From assembly GCA_937863685.1 (NCBI GenBank), contig CALMGM010000008.1, positions 186,001 to 250,000 of the forward strand: 64,000 nt of DNA, in the 5' to 3' direction. This DNA comes from an uncultured bacterium. Lineage in GTDB: Bacteria > Edwardsbacteria > AC1 > EtOH8. Position 1 is the first letter of the stretch. Each line of letters starts with the position of its first letter. The translations under genes and the position numbers were made by a program. Under the pieces are notes generated by a model. It saw only the letters and a program-made list of their open reading frames with translations. It made no database searches and was not told the origin of the DNA. Positions 26,049-35,721 of this stretch are shown here, piece after piece.

Positions 26049-27757
26049 TGCAAAACGATCTGTCTTTCGGTGACAATATCCTCGGCGATCCGGATGGTCT
26101 CCTTCCATTCCTTGCCCTCCGGCCCCACCAGTTTAAGTTCATGCTCCCCGATGGATATCTTTATCGGCTGTCCCAGGGGGGTGGTGCCGTGCTCGATGCC
26201 GTCGATATAGACCCTGGCCCAGGGCAGCACGCTTAATTTAAGCAGGCCGAAGGCCTCGGGCAGGGTCAGGGCAATGACCGTGGTGTCGCCGGGTTTGATG
26301 CTTACCTCCCGCCGGTACTCCTTGCGGTTGGGGTGGCGCAGGAGCAGGGAATGGGCTCCGGCGGCCAGCTTGACGGGGGATCTTATCGGGGTGCGATCGA
26401 TATAGCTCCCATCGACGTATACCTCCGCCCAGGGGCTGATGGAAAATTTGAGATAACCCGGGGGCAGCACCATCGGCAACAGGTCCAAGGTCAGCGAAAG
26501 CTCCTGACCCTGCTTGAGCACGAAATCCGACTGGTGGTCCTGATACCCCTCCAGCCGGGCCGCCAGGCGATGCTTGCCGGTTGCCAGGGTGTTGACGGCC
26601 ACCGGCACCTTGCCCTGATAGACATCATCCACGTATACCCTGGCCCCGGTGGTCCCGGAAACATTAAGCACCTGGGGATTTTGGGGCGCCGGGACCGGCA
26701 ATCCGGGCAGGGTATCGGCCGGGGCCACCGCCGCCGGCAGATTCCTTTTGAAATAACGGCCCAGGTATTTGACCCCGTAGAACGCCGCACTCAGGGCTAC
26801 CGCCGTTCCCACAAAATATATTATCAGCCGTTTCAGGAACAGGTCCCACCGCTCCTGCCTGACCAGCTTCACGATCAGCTCCTGGTCGTCCTGCCGGGGC
26901 AGGTATTTATCGGGGGCCGCCAGGTAGCGGGACAAGGCCTCGTTGCTTATAAGATAATAAGGCTCCAGGTCCGAGGACACCTGGGAGGCCCGGGAATAGC
27001 GGCGGTGCTTGTCCTTCTCCAGCAGCCTGAAGACCAGGTGGTCGATGCCGATCGGAATTTCGCCGTTAAGTTTTGATAGCCTGCGGGGCGACAGCCTCAA
27101 GGTCCGGTCGATGCTCTCGGAATGGGTCTCCCCGGCAAAAGGATTGCCGCCGGTCAGCATCTGGTACAGGATCACGCCGGCCGCGTAGAGGTCCGAAGAC
27201 TCATCGCCCTTCTGCCCCTTGATCTGCTCCGGGGCCAGGTAGGCCAAAGTCCCCACGAAAGTGCCGGGATCGGTGATGGTCAGGGATTCCTTGGCATAGG
27301 CCAGCCCGAAATCGGTTATCTTGACTATCCCCGACCTGGTGATCATGATGTTGGCCGGCTTGATGTCCCGGTGGACGATGCCTTTGTCGTGGGCATATCC
27401 CAGCCCGCCGATCACCTGGCGGATTATAAAGACCGCCACGGTCAGGGGGATGGTGTTCACCCGGTCCAGCAGCTGTTTCAGGGAACAACCGTCGATATAT
27501 TCCAGGACTATGTAGTACGAGCCGTCAAATACGAAATAATCGATTATGTCCACTATATTCTGGTGGTGCAGGCCCCCCAGGATGTTGGCCTCCCGCTCAA
27601 AGCGCTTGACGAATTCGGAATCGCGGGACAGGTGGGGGTGCAGCTGCTTGATCACCACCTGGCGTCCCATCTCCCGGTGGGTACCCAAGTAGATGGTGGC
27701 CATGCCTCCGGTTGAGAGCAGTTCGACCGCCTGATATTTCCCGATGGTCTTGTTCAC
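26045..27757 (-). CDS. Ser/Thr protein kinase with three extracytoplasmic PEGA domains
   Basis: 570 residues, GTG start at 27757 in a GTGA overlap with the CheW-like gene. The kinase domain (8-270) has the Gly-rich loop LSTGGMATIYLG, Lys37, HRDIKPAN with catalytic Asp131, DFG at 149-151 and LAPE, so it should be active. A transmembrane helix lies at about 310-327. The periplasmic part carries three PEGA repeats (about 355-418, 425-490, 495-565; each with YVDDVYQGKVP-, YVDGSYIDRTP- or YIDGIEHGTTP-like motifs). It is therefore a membrane receptor kinase. Coupling to a CheW-like protein suggests crosstalk with the chemosensory array; targets are unknown. Confidence 0.93.
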   Translation of the reverse strand: MNKTIGKYQAVELLSTGGMATIYLGTHREMGRQVVIKQLHPHLSRDSEFVKRFEREANILGGLHHQNIVDIIDYFVFDGSYYIVLEYIDGCSLKQLLDRVNTIPLTVAVFIIRQVIGGLGYAHDKGIVHRDIKPANIMITRSGIVKITDFGLAYAKESLTITDPGTFVGTLAYLAPEQIKGQKGDESSDLYAAGVILYQMLTGGNPFAGETHSESIDRTLRLSPRRLSKLNGEIPIGIDHLVFRLLEKDKHRRYSRASQVSSDLEPYYLISNEALSRYLAAPDKYLPRQDDQELIVKLVRQERWDLFLKRLIIYFVGTAVALSAAFYGVKYLGRYFKRNLPAAVAPADTLPGLPVPAPQNPQVLNVSGTTGARVYVDDVYQGKVPVAVNTLATGKHRLAARLEGYQDHQSDFVLKQGQELSLTLDLLPMVLPPGYLKFSISPWAEVYVDGSYIDRTPIRSPVKLAAGAHSLLLRHPNRKEYRREVSIKPGDTTVIALTLPEAFGLLKLSVLPWARVYIDGIEHGTTPLGQPIKISIGEHELKLVGPEGKEWKETIRIAEDIVTERQIVLQ

Positions 27758-28131
27758 TCCCGGCCCTTCAGCCTGCTCACTTTCGCCAGATCCAGCAGCA
27801 GATACATCACTGTATCGGTGGTCCCCACCCCGCAGAACAAGGGGATCCGGTCCAGTATCGCCGGCCAGCCGACCAGGGCCTCCTCCTTCAGGTCCACCAG
27901 CCCGATGATCTTTTCCACCAGCAGGTTCATCTCCCGGCCATCCAGATTGCAGCTGATGACCCGGTCGCAGGAGCCCACGGCCACGCTCATGGCCTGGCCC
28001 AGGTTATACTCCAGGACGCGGCCGGACCTTTTCTTTTTGTCCTGCGACAGGTCGCGCCTACCCACCGATCCGACCTGATCGGCCGGCAGGCCCAGGTAAT
28101 GCTGTCCTATGGTGAATGCCAAGATCCTCAT
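27754..28131 (-). CDS. Divergent CheW-like protein
   Basis: 125 residues, shorter than usual CheW (about 150). CheW-fold signs are the opening strand ILAFTIGQHYLGLPADQVGSVG, LLVEKIIGLVDLKEEAL and LGLPADQV-like turns, but much of the hydrophobic core pattern is altered and the usual LRG segment is missing. It likely docks to chemoreceptors or CheA, or to the neighbouring kinase with which it shares the GTGA junction. It follows the MCP gene directly (1 bp gap). Confidence 0.7.
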   Translation of the reverse strand: MRILAFTIGQHYLGLPADQVGSVGRRDLSQDKKKRSGRVLEYNLGQAMSVAVGSCDRVISCNLDGREMNLLVEKIIGLVDLKEEALVGWPAILDRIPLFCGVGTTDTVMYLLLDLAKVSRLKGRE

Positions 28132-28132
28132 T

Positions 28133-29896
28133 TTACGATTCGAACTCCGAGACCAGCATGTTCAGTTTGTCGGCTGACTGTGACAGGGTCTGGGCCACTG
28201 CCGTGAGCTCCTCCATCGAAGCCGTCAGCTCCTGCACTGCCGCCGCCACCTCCTGGGTCGAAGCGGCGGTGTCGATGGCCACGTTGGAAACATCCGAGGC
28301 CAGCTTGACCACCTCGGTGGCGCTTTTGCTTTGGTTGCGGGTGGCCTCGGCTATCTGCTTGACCATGGTCCCGGCCACCGCCACCGTGCTGTTGATCACC
28401 TTGAGCGACTGCTCGGTCTGGTCCACCGTTATCTTGCTGGCGTCAATGGTGCTCCGGCTGGAGTCGATGACCTCCACGGTCCTGGCTATCTCCTTCTCCA
28501 CCTCGCCGATCAGGGTGGCCACTTTCAGGGCCGAGTTGCCGGCCTCCACCGCCAGTACCCGGATCTCGTCGGCCACCACCGAGAATCCCTTGCCGGCCTC
28601 GCCGGCCCGGGCCGCTTCGATGGCGGCATTGAGGGCCAGAAAATCGGTCTGCTGGGAAAGATTGGAGATCAGGCTGACCACCACCCCGATCTCGGCCGAT
28701 TTCTTCTGCAGGTCCTGGACCTTCTGATTGGTAAGGGCCGCTGACTGGTATATCTCGGCCATCTTGGACACCGCCTCGAAGGTCTTGGCGGCCCCGGATT
28801 GCGAGGCATCGATGGCCTTCTGGGAGGAGACCATGGTCATCCGGCCCTGGGATTCTATCAACTTGATGGAATTGGAGAGTTTCTCCACTTCCTTGGCCAT
28901 CTGGGTCAGCCTCTCCGACTGAACGGTGGTGCCCCGGGATATCTGCTGGACGGTGGAGGATATCTCCTGGCTGGAGGCGCTCATCTCCTGGGAGGAGGCC
29001 GCCAATTGCTGGGAGCTGGCCGCCAGGTTGGAGGCCACATTGGTTATCTCCCTGACCATCTGGCGGATCTGCCCCACAAAGCGGTTGTAGGCCTGGCAGA
29101 GGTCCCCCAGTTCGTTGTTGCCCAGCACCGGAAGCTTCCGGGACAGGCCGCCCTTGCCCTCGGAAATATTCTGCAGGATGGAGGTCAGCATGGTCACGGT
29201 GCGGTTTATGCCTTTGGCTGTAAGATAGGCTATGATCAGGGTGGCCACGATCCCCAGGATGGACACATACCAGATGCCGGGATATTTGGCGATGATCACC
29301 CCGAAAGCAAAAGCCAGGATCATTATCACGGTGAACAAAATTATCAGTCTCCACCGGATGCTCAGGCGGTAGGAATTCCGGTATATTTTCTCGGTATCGA
29401 CTGAGCCGGCCGCCAGCTTGGTGATATAGGGGGAAAGCAGGGTCTCCTCCAGAAGGAATATCAACGAGCCGGCCACAATGCCGGTCAAAAATCCCGGCAG
29501 GATTATCTGCAGGGTGTGGGCCAGGGTGACCCCGGTGCCCATGAACATCATCAGCAGGGCGCAGGCGGGAACCCCGACGGTAAAATGCCCCAGCATGTGC
29601 AGCGAGGTGACCAGCGGAAAATTAAGAGCACAGTTGAAAGCCTGGTCGCTCCCGGTATTATCGCCTTCCTCCCGGCTGAAATAGGCCATGATCGGCTTCA
29701 GCCTTCGGCGGTTTATCGCCTGCAGTTCGGCGGCCAGGACCAGGGCCCAGGCCGGGCCGAAAAAGAAAAGGAATTTCAGGGCCGCCGGGGGAAGGTTCAC
29801 CGAATGACCCACGAAAATTATTACCAGGGGGACCCCCAGGAAGACCGCGATCACATCCGGGATCGCCAGGATCAGATGGAACTTGTTATTTTTCAT
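28133..29896 (-). CDS. Methyl-accepting chemotaxis protein with multi-pass membrane sensor
   Basis: 587 residues. Six or seven hydrophobic helices occupy residues 8-240 with no sizeable periplasmic domain, then a HAMP domain (about 240-290) and a cytoplasmic signalling coiled coil with the conserved hairpin [27 protein letters not shown] (residues abbreviated; tip around 425-445). Methylation helices flank it. No CheR-binding pentapeptide is seen at the C-terminus. Ribosome site GGGGGCG upstream. Likely senses a signal in the membrane (lipid, redox state or proton motive force) and controls CheA. Confidence 0.92.
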   Translation of the reverse strand: MKNNKFHLILAIPDVIAVFLGVPLVIIFVGHSVNLPPAALKFLFFFGPAWALVLAAELQAINRRRLKPIMAYFSREEGDNTGSDQAFNCALNFPLVTSLHMLGHFTVGVPACALLMMFMGTGVTLAHTLQIILPGFLTGIVAGSLIFLLEETLLSPYITKLAAGSVDTEKIYRNSYRLSIRWRLIILFTVIMILAFAFGVIIAKYPGIWYVSILGIVATLIIAYLTAKGINRTVTMLTSILQNISEGKGGLSRKLPVLGNNELGDLCQAYNRFVGQIRQMVREITNVASNLAASSQQLAASSQEMSASSQEISSTVQQISRGTTVQSERLTQMAKEVEKLSNSIKLIESQGRMTMVSSQKAIDASQSGAAKTFEAVSKMAEIYQSAALTNQKVQDLQKKSAEIGVVVSLISNLSQQTDFLALNAAIEAARAGEAGKGFSVVADEIRVLAVEAGNSALKVATLIGEVEKEIARTVEVIDSSRSTIDASKITVDQTEQSLKVINSTVAVAGTMVKQIAEATRNQSKSATEVVKLASDVSNVAIDTAASTQEVAAAVQELTASMEELTAVAQTLSQSADKLNMLVSEFES

Positions 29897-31967
29897 TTTC
29901 CGCCCCCTTTATCTGGAAGCTGTCCACCTGCCGTTTGAGCTCCTCCGCCAGATGGGCCAGCTCCTGGGCCGAGGCCGTCATCTCCTGCATGGAGGCCATC
30001 TGTTCCTGCTGAGCGGCGGCGGTCTGCTCCATGCCCGAGGCCGCCTCCTCGGCCACCACCGCCACCTGTTCGATGGCCTTGGCGATCTTCTTGACCCCCT
30101 CCACCTGGCTGCCGGTGGCCAGGGATATCTGGGAGGCCCGGTCGGCCGAGAGTTTCACCGCCTGGATGATCTGGGAGAAGGCCTGGTTGCCTTTGGCCGC
30201 AAAGTCCTTGCCCTCGGCCACCTGGTCATCGACCTTTTTCATGGCCAGCACCGTCTGCTCGGTCTCGGCCTGTATTTCTTTGATGAGGTCCTCGATCTCC
30301 CTGGTGGCACCGGCGGTGCGCTCGGCCAGCTTCTTGACCTCCCCGGCCACCACCGCAAAGCCCTTGCCGGCGTCGCCGGCCCGGGCGGCCTCGATGGCCG
30401 CGTTGAGCGCCAGCAGGTTGGTGCGCCGGGCCACCGAGGAGATCAGTTCGGTGATCCGGCCGATCTCGCTGGTGCGCTTCTCCAGATCGCCCACCACGTT
30501 GGTCAGGTGGGACATGGTCTCGTCTATTTTGCCCATTTGGTGGACGATGCTCATCATGGTGGCCCCGCCCTGCGAGGCCACCTCCACCGCCTGGTTGGCC
30601 GATTGGGCCGAATCCCCGGCGTTGCTGCTGACCTGCTCCACCGATGAGGAGATGTCGTCGATGGCCTCCTTGGTCACCCGGACCGACGTCACCTGGGTGC
30701 CGATGCCCTGGGAGATCCTCTGGACGGTGGCCGAGATCTCCTGCTGTGAGGCGTTCATCTCCTGGGTGGAGGCCGCCAGCTCCTCGGAGGTGGTGGCCAC
30801 CCCGTTGGCCGTGTTGATGATGGTCTTGACCAGGTTCTCCAGCTTGTCGGTGAAGGTGTTGAAATGCCTGGTCAGTATTCCGATATCGTCGTTGGACTGC
30901 TGCTGGATCTTGGTGGTCAGATCGGCCGAACCGGTGGCCATGTCGCCGATCATCCGGCTGATCACGTTGACCGGCTTGACCACCATCCGCCGGATGATAT
31001 ACCGCACCAGCAGCAGCACCACCACGAAGGTCACCAGCAGGACCAACACCACGTTGCTCAGCAGTCTCTGGAACAGCTGGGTTATTATCATGCCGTCCAG
31101 GTTGAGCTGGGCCGCCAGTTTGGTCATCAGTTGCAGGATGGTCACCAGGATCATCCCCATGGACAGGGTCAGGGCCGAGAACAGGATTATCACGAATCCG
31201 CTGGTGATCTTGGATTCCAGACTCACCTCCCGGCCCTTCTCCATGGCCTTGAACAGGGTGACCAGGGCCCAGCCGATGATGCCGGCCGGCACCAGCATGG
31301 TCAGCAGGCCGGTGATCCCCAGCTTGGAGAACAGGTAGACCCCGATTATGGAGATGGGGGCCAGGACCAGGTTCAGCTTCAGGTCCGACCAGGTCAGGCC
31401 CAAAACATCCCGGACGGTGAAGGTGCCTTCGATAAGGTGATAGGCGCTGACCAAAAGATCGTTCACCAGGACATAGATCAACAGGGCGGCCAGCAATTTA
31501 GGCAGGTTGCCCCAGCTTAAAATATCGGTGCCGCTCTGTCCTCCCACGGCGGAAAATACCCAGGCCATGGCCAGGACCGCGAATACGAACTGACCCGGGA
31601 TGAAGAAAACCCTGGGCCATGGTTTCTTCCTTTTGATCTGGTGAAAGATGGAGGGCAGATATATGGCCAGGATCGCCGGGACCGGGCCGAATACCAGAAA
31701 GGTAAAGTAGACCACCACCAGGTCCAGGGAGACGAACACCCCGCCTGGCAGGGCCACGGTGAACCACTGGCAGATGGTCACGGTCAGCATCAACAGCAGC
31801 GCTGCCCACCATTGGATGTTCAGTTCGCCCAGCCGGAATCCCAGGACCAGAATGACCGCACCGGCCGCCGCCACCGTCCAGGCAAACAGATTGCGCAAAT
31901 TTATTCTGCTCAGCACTTTTTTATCTCCATAATGTGATTTCCTGTGTCGATTGGACCGCCCCGCCAT
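29886..31967 (-). CDS. Methyl-accepting chemotaxis protein with MASE-like membrane domain
   Basis: 693 residues. The N-terminal 230 residues form seven or eight transmembrane helices ([17 protein letters not shown] is typical of integral-membrane sensor domains of HD-GYP and GGDEF proteins). A second pair of helices (about 235-330) encloses a short loop and leads into HAMP (about 325-380). The signalling domain has the tip [20 protein letters not shown] and [20 protein letters not shown]. So it looks like a fusion of a membrane-sensor module to an ordinary small chemoreceptor. It overlaps the next receptor gene by 11 bp. No C-terminal tether for CheR/CheB. Confidence 0.92.
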   Translation of the reverse strand: MAGRSNRHRKSHYGDKKVLSRINLRNLFAWTVAAAGAVILVLGFRLGELNIQWWAALLLMLTVTICQWFTVALPGGVFVSLDLVVVYFTFLVFGPVPAILAIYLPSIFHQIKRKKPWPRVFFIPGQFVFAVLAMAWVFSAVGGQSGTDILSWGNLPKLLAALLIYVLVNDLLVSAYHLIEGTFTVRDVLGLTWSDLKLNLVLAPISIIGVYLFSKLGITGLLTMLVPAGIIGWALVTLFKAMEKGREVSLESKITSGFVIILFSALTLSMGMILVTILQLMTKLAAQLNLDGMIITQLFQRLLSNVVLVLLVTFVVVLLLVRYIIRRMVVKPVNVISRMIGDMATGSADLTTKIQQQSNDDIGILTRHFNTFTDKLENLVKTIINTANGVATTSEELAASTQEMNASQQEISATVQRISQGIGTQVTSVRVTKEAIDDISSSVEQVSSNAGDSAQSANQAVEVASQGGATMMSIVHQMGKIDETMSHLTNVVGDLEKRTSEIGRITELISSVARRTNLLALNAAIEAARAGDAGKGFAVVAGEVKKLAERTAGATREIEDLIKEIQAETEQTVLAMKKVDDQVAEGKDFAAKGNQAFSQIIQAVKLSADRASQISLATGSQVEGVKKIAKAIEQVAVVAEEAASGMEQTAAAQQEQMASMQEMTASAQELAHLAEELKRQVDSFQIKGAENEK

Positions 31968-31969
31968 CC

Positions 31970-32395
31970 TCAGACAATGGACAGGTATAATTGCCTGGGA
32001 TTTATGGCAAAGATTATTTGGTTGTTATATTCAAAAGCATCATCCACCGATCCCAGGCTGGCTGTCAGTAACGGGTCGATCTCGATGGTGCTGCCCAGCC
32101 CTTTGGGAATGATATCCCCCACCTCGTCGGTCAGCAGCCCGATGGCCGTCTCCCCGGCCTGCAGAACGATCACCTGTCTCCGTTCCGCCCCGGGTTGACC
32201 GTCCCCGGATATCTCCGAAAGATCCACCACCGATATCTCCCGGCCCAGCCATTCCATGATCCCGGCCACCGACCGGCCCAGGGCCGGCAGGCTGATCAGG
32301 GACGGTTCGAAAACTATCTCCTGCACCTGGGCCAGATCCAGGCCGAACCAGACGCTGCCCAGCCGGCATAACAGCCATTTGCCGTCCCGGCTCAT
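31970..32395 (-). CDS. cheW: CheW coupling protein
   Basis: 141 residues with the CheW fold: [22 protein letters not shown] at the start, [27 protein letters not shown] in the middle, and [21 protein letters not shown] before the closing strand. It links the two downstream chemoreceptors to the CheA kinase. A GAGG ribosome site precedes the ATG at 32395, which directly abuts the upstream TPR gene. One of three CheW-type proteins in the window, so arrays may be of mixed composition. Confidence 0.88.
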   Translation of the reverse strand: MSRDGKWLLCRLGSVWFGLDLAQVQEIVFEPSLISLPALGRSVAGIMEWLGREISVVDLSEISGDGQPGAERRQVIVLQAGETAIGLLTDEVGDIIPKGLGSTIEIDPLLTASLGSVDDAFEYNNQIIFAINPRQLYLSIV

Positions 32396-33250
32396 CTATA
32401 CCTCATCGTTCCTCAGGAGCTCCATCTGCTCGGCGGCCTTCTTGGCCCACCAATTGTGGGGCGACAGCTTGAGGCATTTCTCCCATTCCTTAAGGGCCGC
32501 ACCGTACATCTTCTTCATATGGTATACCTGGCCCAGGTGATAATAGGCCTCGATCAGGTTGGGCCCCAGCACCGTGGACTTGGAGAAGAAGAACATGGCG
32601 TCGTCCAGCATCTGCCGCTCCAGATAGACCAGTCCCAGATAATAATGGGCGTACAGCACCGCGGTGCGGTCCTTGCCGGACTTGATCACCCGGCTCAGGT
32701 GTTCGATGGCCTCGCCGAAGATCCCCTTTTTGAAGGAGATGAAGCCCAGGTTGTTCCGCACCGCGTCATTGTTGGGCTCCAGCTGCAGCACCTTCAGGCA
32801 GACCGACAGCCCCTCGTCGTACATCCCCTGGTAGCTGTAGGCCCAGCCCAGCAGGCCCAGGGCCTTGGTATCGTTGGGATTGAGTTTGACGGCGCTGGAC
32901 AGCGAACCGATGGCCTGCTCGAACTGGCCGGAGCATATCTGGTTCCAGCCCTCGGCCACATAGGTGGAGCTGCCCAGCGAATCGGTGCGCATGGTCTCCA
33001 CAAAGGACTTGATCATCACCCGGGACTCGTCCTCGCTGACAGTGGCCGACTTGTACTGGTCGATCAGCGATTTCACCGAATCGTGCAGAACGCCAAGATG
33101 CTTGATGGCCACTGCGATCTCCTTGTACAGCGACCGGATCTCCTGTTCCAGCCTGGCCGACTGGGTCTTGGCATCCGGGCTTTTAAGGGACTGCTGGATG
33201 GAGGCTATCTTGTCCTGGAAGCCATTGACCAGTTCCGACAATGCGGCCAT
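32396..33250 (-). CDS. TPR protein of the chemosensory cluster
   Basis: 284 residues. A helical N-terminus (about 1-95, coiled-coil-like, NGFQDKIASIQQSLK) is followed by about five TPR units (GWNQICSGQFEQAI, LGLLGWAYSYQGMYDEGL, RNNLGFISFKKGIFGEAI, YYLGLVYLERQMLDDAM, YYHLGQVYHMKKMYGAAL). No enzyme motif. Ribosome site AGGTGG before the ATG at 33250. Probably a scaffold binding one of the Che or Mgl proteins; the partner cannot be named from sequence. Confidence 0.8.
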   Translation of the reverse strand: MAALSELVNGFQDKIASIQQSLKSPDAKTQSARLEQEIRSLYKEIAVAIKHLGVLHDSVKSLIDQYKSATVSEDESRVMIKSFVETMRTDSLGSSTYVAEGWNQICSGQFEQAIGSLSSAVKLNPNDTKALGLLGWAYSYQGMYDEGLSVCLKVLQLEPNNDAVRNNLGFISFKKGIFGEAIEHLSRVIKSGKDRTAVLYAHYYLGLVYLERQMLDDAMFFFSKSTVLGPNLIEAYYHLGQVYHMKKMYGAALKEWEKCLKLSPHNWWAKKAAEQMELLRNDEV

Positions 33251-33297
33251 AGTGCACCACCTCGTTATTGATTGCTGACAGTTTTATTTACAGGATA

Positions 33298-34344
33298 TCA
33301 CCGGCAGGACCTGACGATGGCCCCGGGGATCTGCTCCAGAGGCAGCACCTCGTCCACCGCTCCGGTCTCCACCGCCGCCTTGGGCATGCCGTATACCACG
33401 CAGGTGGAGCGGTCCTCGGCGATGATGTGTCCGCCTTTCTTCTTGAGGCTGGCCACCCCGTTGGCCCCGTCGTGCCCCATCCCGGTCAGTATCACCCCCA
33501 CCGTCTCGGCCGGGGAGTAAAGAGCCACCGACTCCATCATCACATCCACCGAGGGCCGGACCCCGAACTTGGGGGGATTCTGATTCAGCTTGATCCGGTC
33601 CCCGGAGGGGGACAGCTCCATATGGTATCCGGCCGGGGCCAGCAGGGCCAGCCCCCTTTCCAGCATATCGCCCTCCTGGGCCTCCTTGATCCTGATCTTG
33701 CTGCGGTTGTCCAGCCGTTCGGCCAGGGATTTGGTGAAGCCCACCGGCATGTGCTGGACCAGCAGCAGGGCGGCGTTTATCTCCCGGGGCAGCTTGGGCA
33801 GGATCTCGGACAGGGCCCGGGTCCCGCCGGTGGACGAGCCGATGGCCAGGGTCTTCATGACCCCGGACGGGGCCCTGCCCTCGGGCATGGCCGGGGCCGG
33901 GTGATGCCCGGTGCCGGGTTTCATCTTGGCCAGATCCACCTCGGCGGCGATCCTGATCTTCTCCACCAGCTCCACCCGGACCTTGTCTATGTCCAGGGAG
34001 ATCGAGCCCGAGGGTTTGGTCACAAAATCCACCGCCCCCAGTTCCAGGGCCAGCAGGGTGGACTCGGCCCCCTCCTTGGCGTGGGCCGACAGCATCACCG
34101 TGGCCACCGGCGATTCGGTCATCAGCCGGGCCAGGGCCTGCAGGCCGTCCATCTTGGGCATCTCGATGTCCATGGTGACCACGTCGGGCGACAGCTGGCG
34201 GACCTGTTCGATGGCCTCCAGGCCGTTCTTGGCCGAGCCCACCAGCTTGAAGCCCGGGGTGGCCTTGATGATATCGCCCACCATGTTGCGCATCAGGGTG
34301 GAGTCGTCCACCACCAGGACCTTTATGGTGCGGAGGTCAGTCAT
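33298..34344 (-). CDS. cheB: Chemotaxis response regulator methylesterase CheB
   Basis: 348 residues, normal CheB length. Receiver domain with VVDD (11-14), phosphoacceptor Asp59 in TMDIEMPKMDG and Lys110 in DFVTKPSG. Methylesterase domain with the catalytic triad Ser170 or 171 (AIGSSTGG), His198 (LLVQHMP) and Asp292 (GMGHDGANG). It removes methyl groups from (and deamidates) chemoreceptor glutamates when phosphorylated by CheA, opposing CheR encoded nearby. Confidence 0.97.
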   Translation of the reverse strand: MTDLRTIKVLVVDDSTLMRNMVGDIIKATPGFKLVGSAKNGLEAIEQVRQLSPDVVTMDIEMPKMDGLQALARLMTESPVATVMLSAHAKEGAESTLLALELGAVDFVTKPSGSISLDIDKVRVELVEKIRIAAEVDLAKMKPGTGHHPAPAMPEGRAPSGVMKTLAIGSSTGGTRALSEILPKLPREINAALLLVQHMPVGFTKSLAERLDNRSKIRIKEAQEGDMLERGLALLAPAGYHMELSPSGDRIKLNQNPPKFGVRPSVDVMMESVALYSPAETVGVILTGMGHDGANGVASLKKKGGHIIAEDRSTCVVYGMPKAAVETGAVDEVLPLEQIPGAIVRSCR

Positions 34345-34375
34345 AATTTTGTCGGATGTTGAATATGTATGTTTG

Positions 34376-34870
34376 TTACAGCTCCTTCAGCCCGGCCCGG
34401 AAGGAATGGACGATCACCGTGCCCGAAGATATCAAAAATTCCACCGACCGGCCGTAGTCGGCCCCGGTGTCCTCGGCCACGACGGGGATCCCGTAATTGT
34501 TCAGCTCCTGCTTGGCCTGCAGGGTGTTCCTCTGCCCGATGTTGCTGTAGCTGGTCTTGCCCGAATTGAGCAGCTTGGAGAACATGTTGGCCCCGCCCAC
34601 CAGCTTGCTGACCATCCGGATCCGGGAGCAGCCCATCCCCTCCAGCGTCGTGATCAGCTCCTTGATGGCGGTGGTGGCGAATTTGGCCGGGTTGCTCTGG
34701 TTGCGCACCAGGTCGGGCTCGGGAAGCATCACATGGGCCAGCCCGCCGATCTTCAGCTGGGGATCGTAGATGACGATGGCCAGGCAGGAACCCAGCCCGT
34801 GGGTGGTTATGATGGCGGGGCTCTTGGCTATTTTATAGTCCGCTATTTTCACGATCAGCTCGTTGGACAA
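34376..34870 (-). CDS. cheD: Chemoreceptor glutamine deamidase CheD
   Basis: 164 residues, the usual CheD length. The catalytic pair is present: Cys29 in THGLGSCLAIVIYD and His46 in GLAHVMLPEP; the conserved SKLVGGANMF and IGQRN motifs follow. It converts receptor Gln residues to Glu and, with CheC, forms a feedback loop. The start codon is TTG at 34870, supported by an AAGGAA ribosome site about 7 nt upstream. Confidence 0.95.
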   Translation of the reverse strand: MSNELIVKIADYKIAKSPAIITTHGLGSCLAIVIYDPQLKIGGLAHVMLPEPDLVRNQSNPAKFATTAIKELITTLEGMGCSRIRMVSKLVGGANMFSKLLNSGKTSYSNIGQRNTLQAKQELNNYGIPVVAEDTGADYGRSVEFLISSGTVIVHSFRAGLKEL

Positions 34871-34899
34871 GCTTTATTCCTTTTCGTCAAATAAGGTGA

Positions 34900-35721
34900 T
34901 TATTTTACGGTCCGGTATATTCTTTCCTTGATGTCGAAGGAGACGAAGGTGTCCTTCATCTGCCCGAACATGTTCTCCACCTTGCCCAGCACCAGAAATC
35001 CGTTGGCCCGAAGTGCTTCGGCGAACTTATAGAAGATGTCCTCCTGGGTCTGCCGGGAGAAGTAGATCAGCACGTTGCGGCAGAAGATCAGGTCCACTTC
35101 GCGGTAGGGATACCGGGAGAACAGGTCCAGCTTCTCGAACTGCACCATGTCCTTGATCTGCTGGGACAGGTGATATTTGTCGCCGCGGTTCTCAAAGTAT
35201 TTCCCGATCAGTTTCTGGGGGATCTCATCCATGCTGGACCGGGGATAGATCCCGGCCCTGGCCTTCTCCAGTATCTGGGCGTCTATGTCGGTGGCGTAGA
35301 TGCTGCATTCCTTGGACAGGCCCCGGGCCTGGGAGAATTCGCGCCACATGATGGCCAGCGAATAGGGCTCCTCGCCCGAGGAACATCCCGCGCTCCATAT
35401 CTGGACCGGGCGGTTCTGGCTTTCCTCCAGGATTATCGGCAGAACCTTGCCAAAGACCGCCAGATAGGTCTCGGCATTGCGGTAGAATTTTGTGACGTTG
35501 ATGGTCAGGGTATCTAGCAGCTTGGCGTACTCCCCGGGGTCGTCCTTGAGCTTCCGGCTGTATTCCTCATAACTGCTCACCTGGCAGGAACGCATCCTTA
35601 CCGCCAGCCTTCTCTTGAGGGGGCGCTCCTTGTACTGTCTTATGTCGAAACCGCTGTCGGCCAGTATCTTGTTGGCCAGGGCCAGCAGTTCCGGGTCGCC
35701 GAGGTTACTTGGCGAAAGCAT
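34900..35721 (-). CDS. cheR: Chemotaxis protein methyltransferase CheR
   Basis: 273 residues. The N-terminal helical domain has the basic receptor-binding patch (RPLKRRLAVRMR) and TINVTKFYRN; the SAM domain has IWSAGCSSGEEPYSLAI (108-123), IYATDID and DLIFCRNVLIYF. It methylates glutamates of the two chemoreceptors. It overlaps the PATAN-TPR gene by 17 bp. Confidence 0.97.
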   Translation of the reverse strand: MLSPSNLGDPELLALANKILADSGFDIRQYKERPLKRRLAVRMRSCQVSSYEEYSRKLKDDPGEYAKLLDTLTINVTKFYRNAETYLAVFGKVLPIILEESQNRPVQIWSAGCSSGEEPYSLAIMWREFSQARGLSKECSIYATDIDAQILEKARAGIYPRSSMDEIPQKLIGKYFENRGDKYHLSQQIKDMVQFEKLDLFSRYPYREVDLIFCRNVLIYFSRQTQEDIFYKFAEALRANGFLVLGKVENMFGQMKDTFVSFDIKERIYRTVK

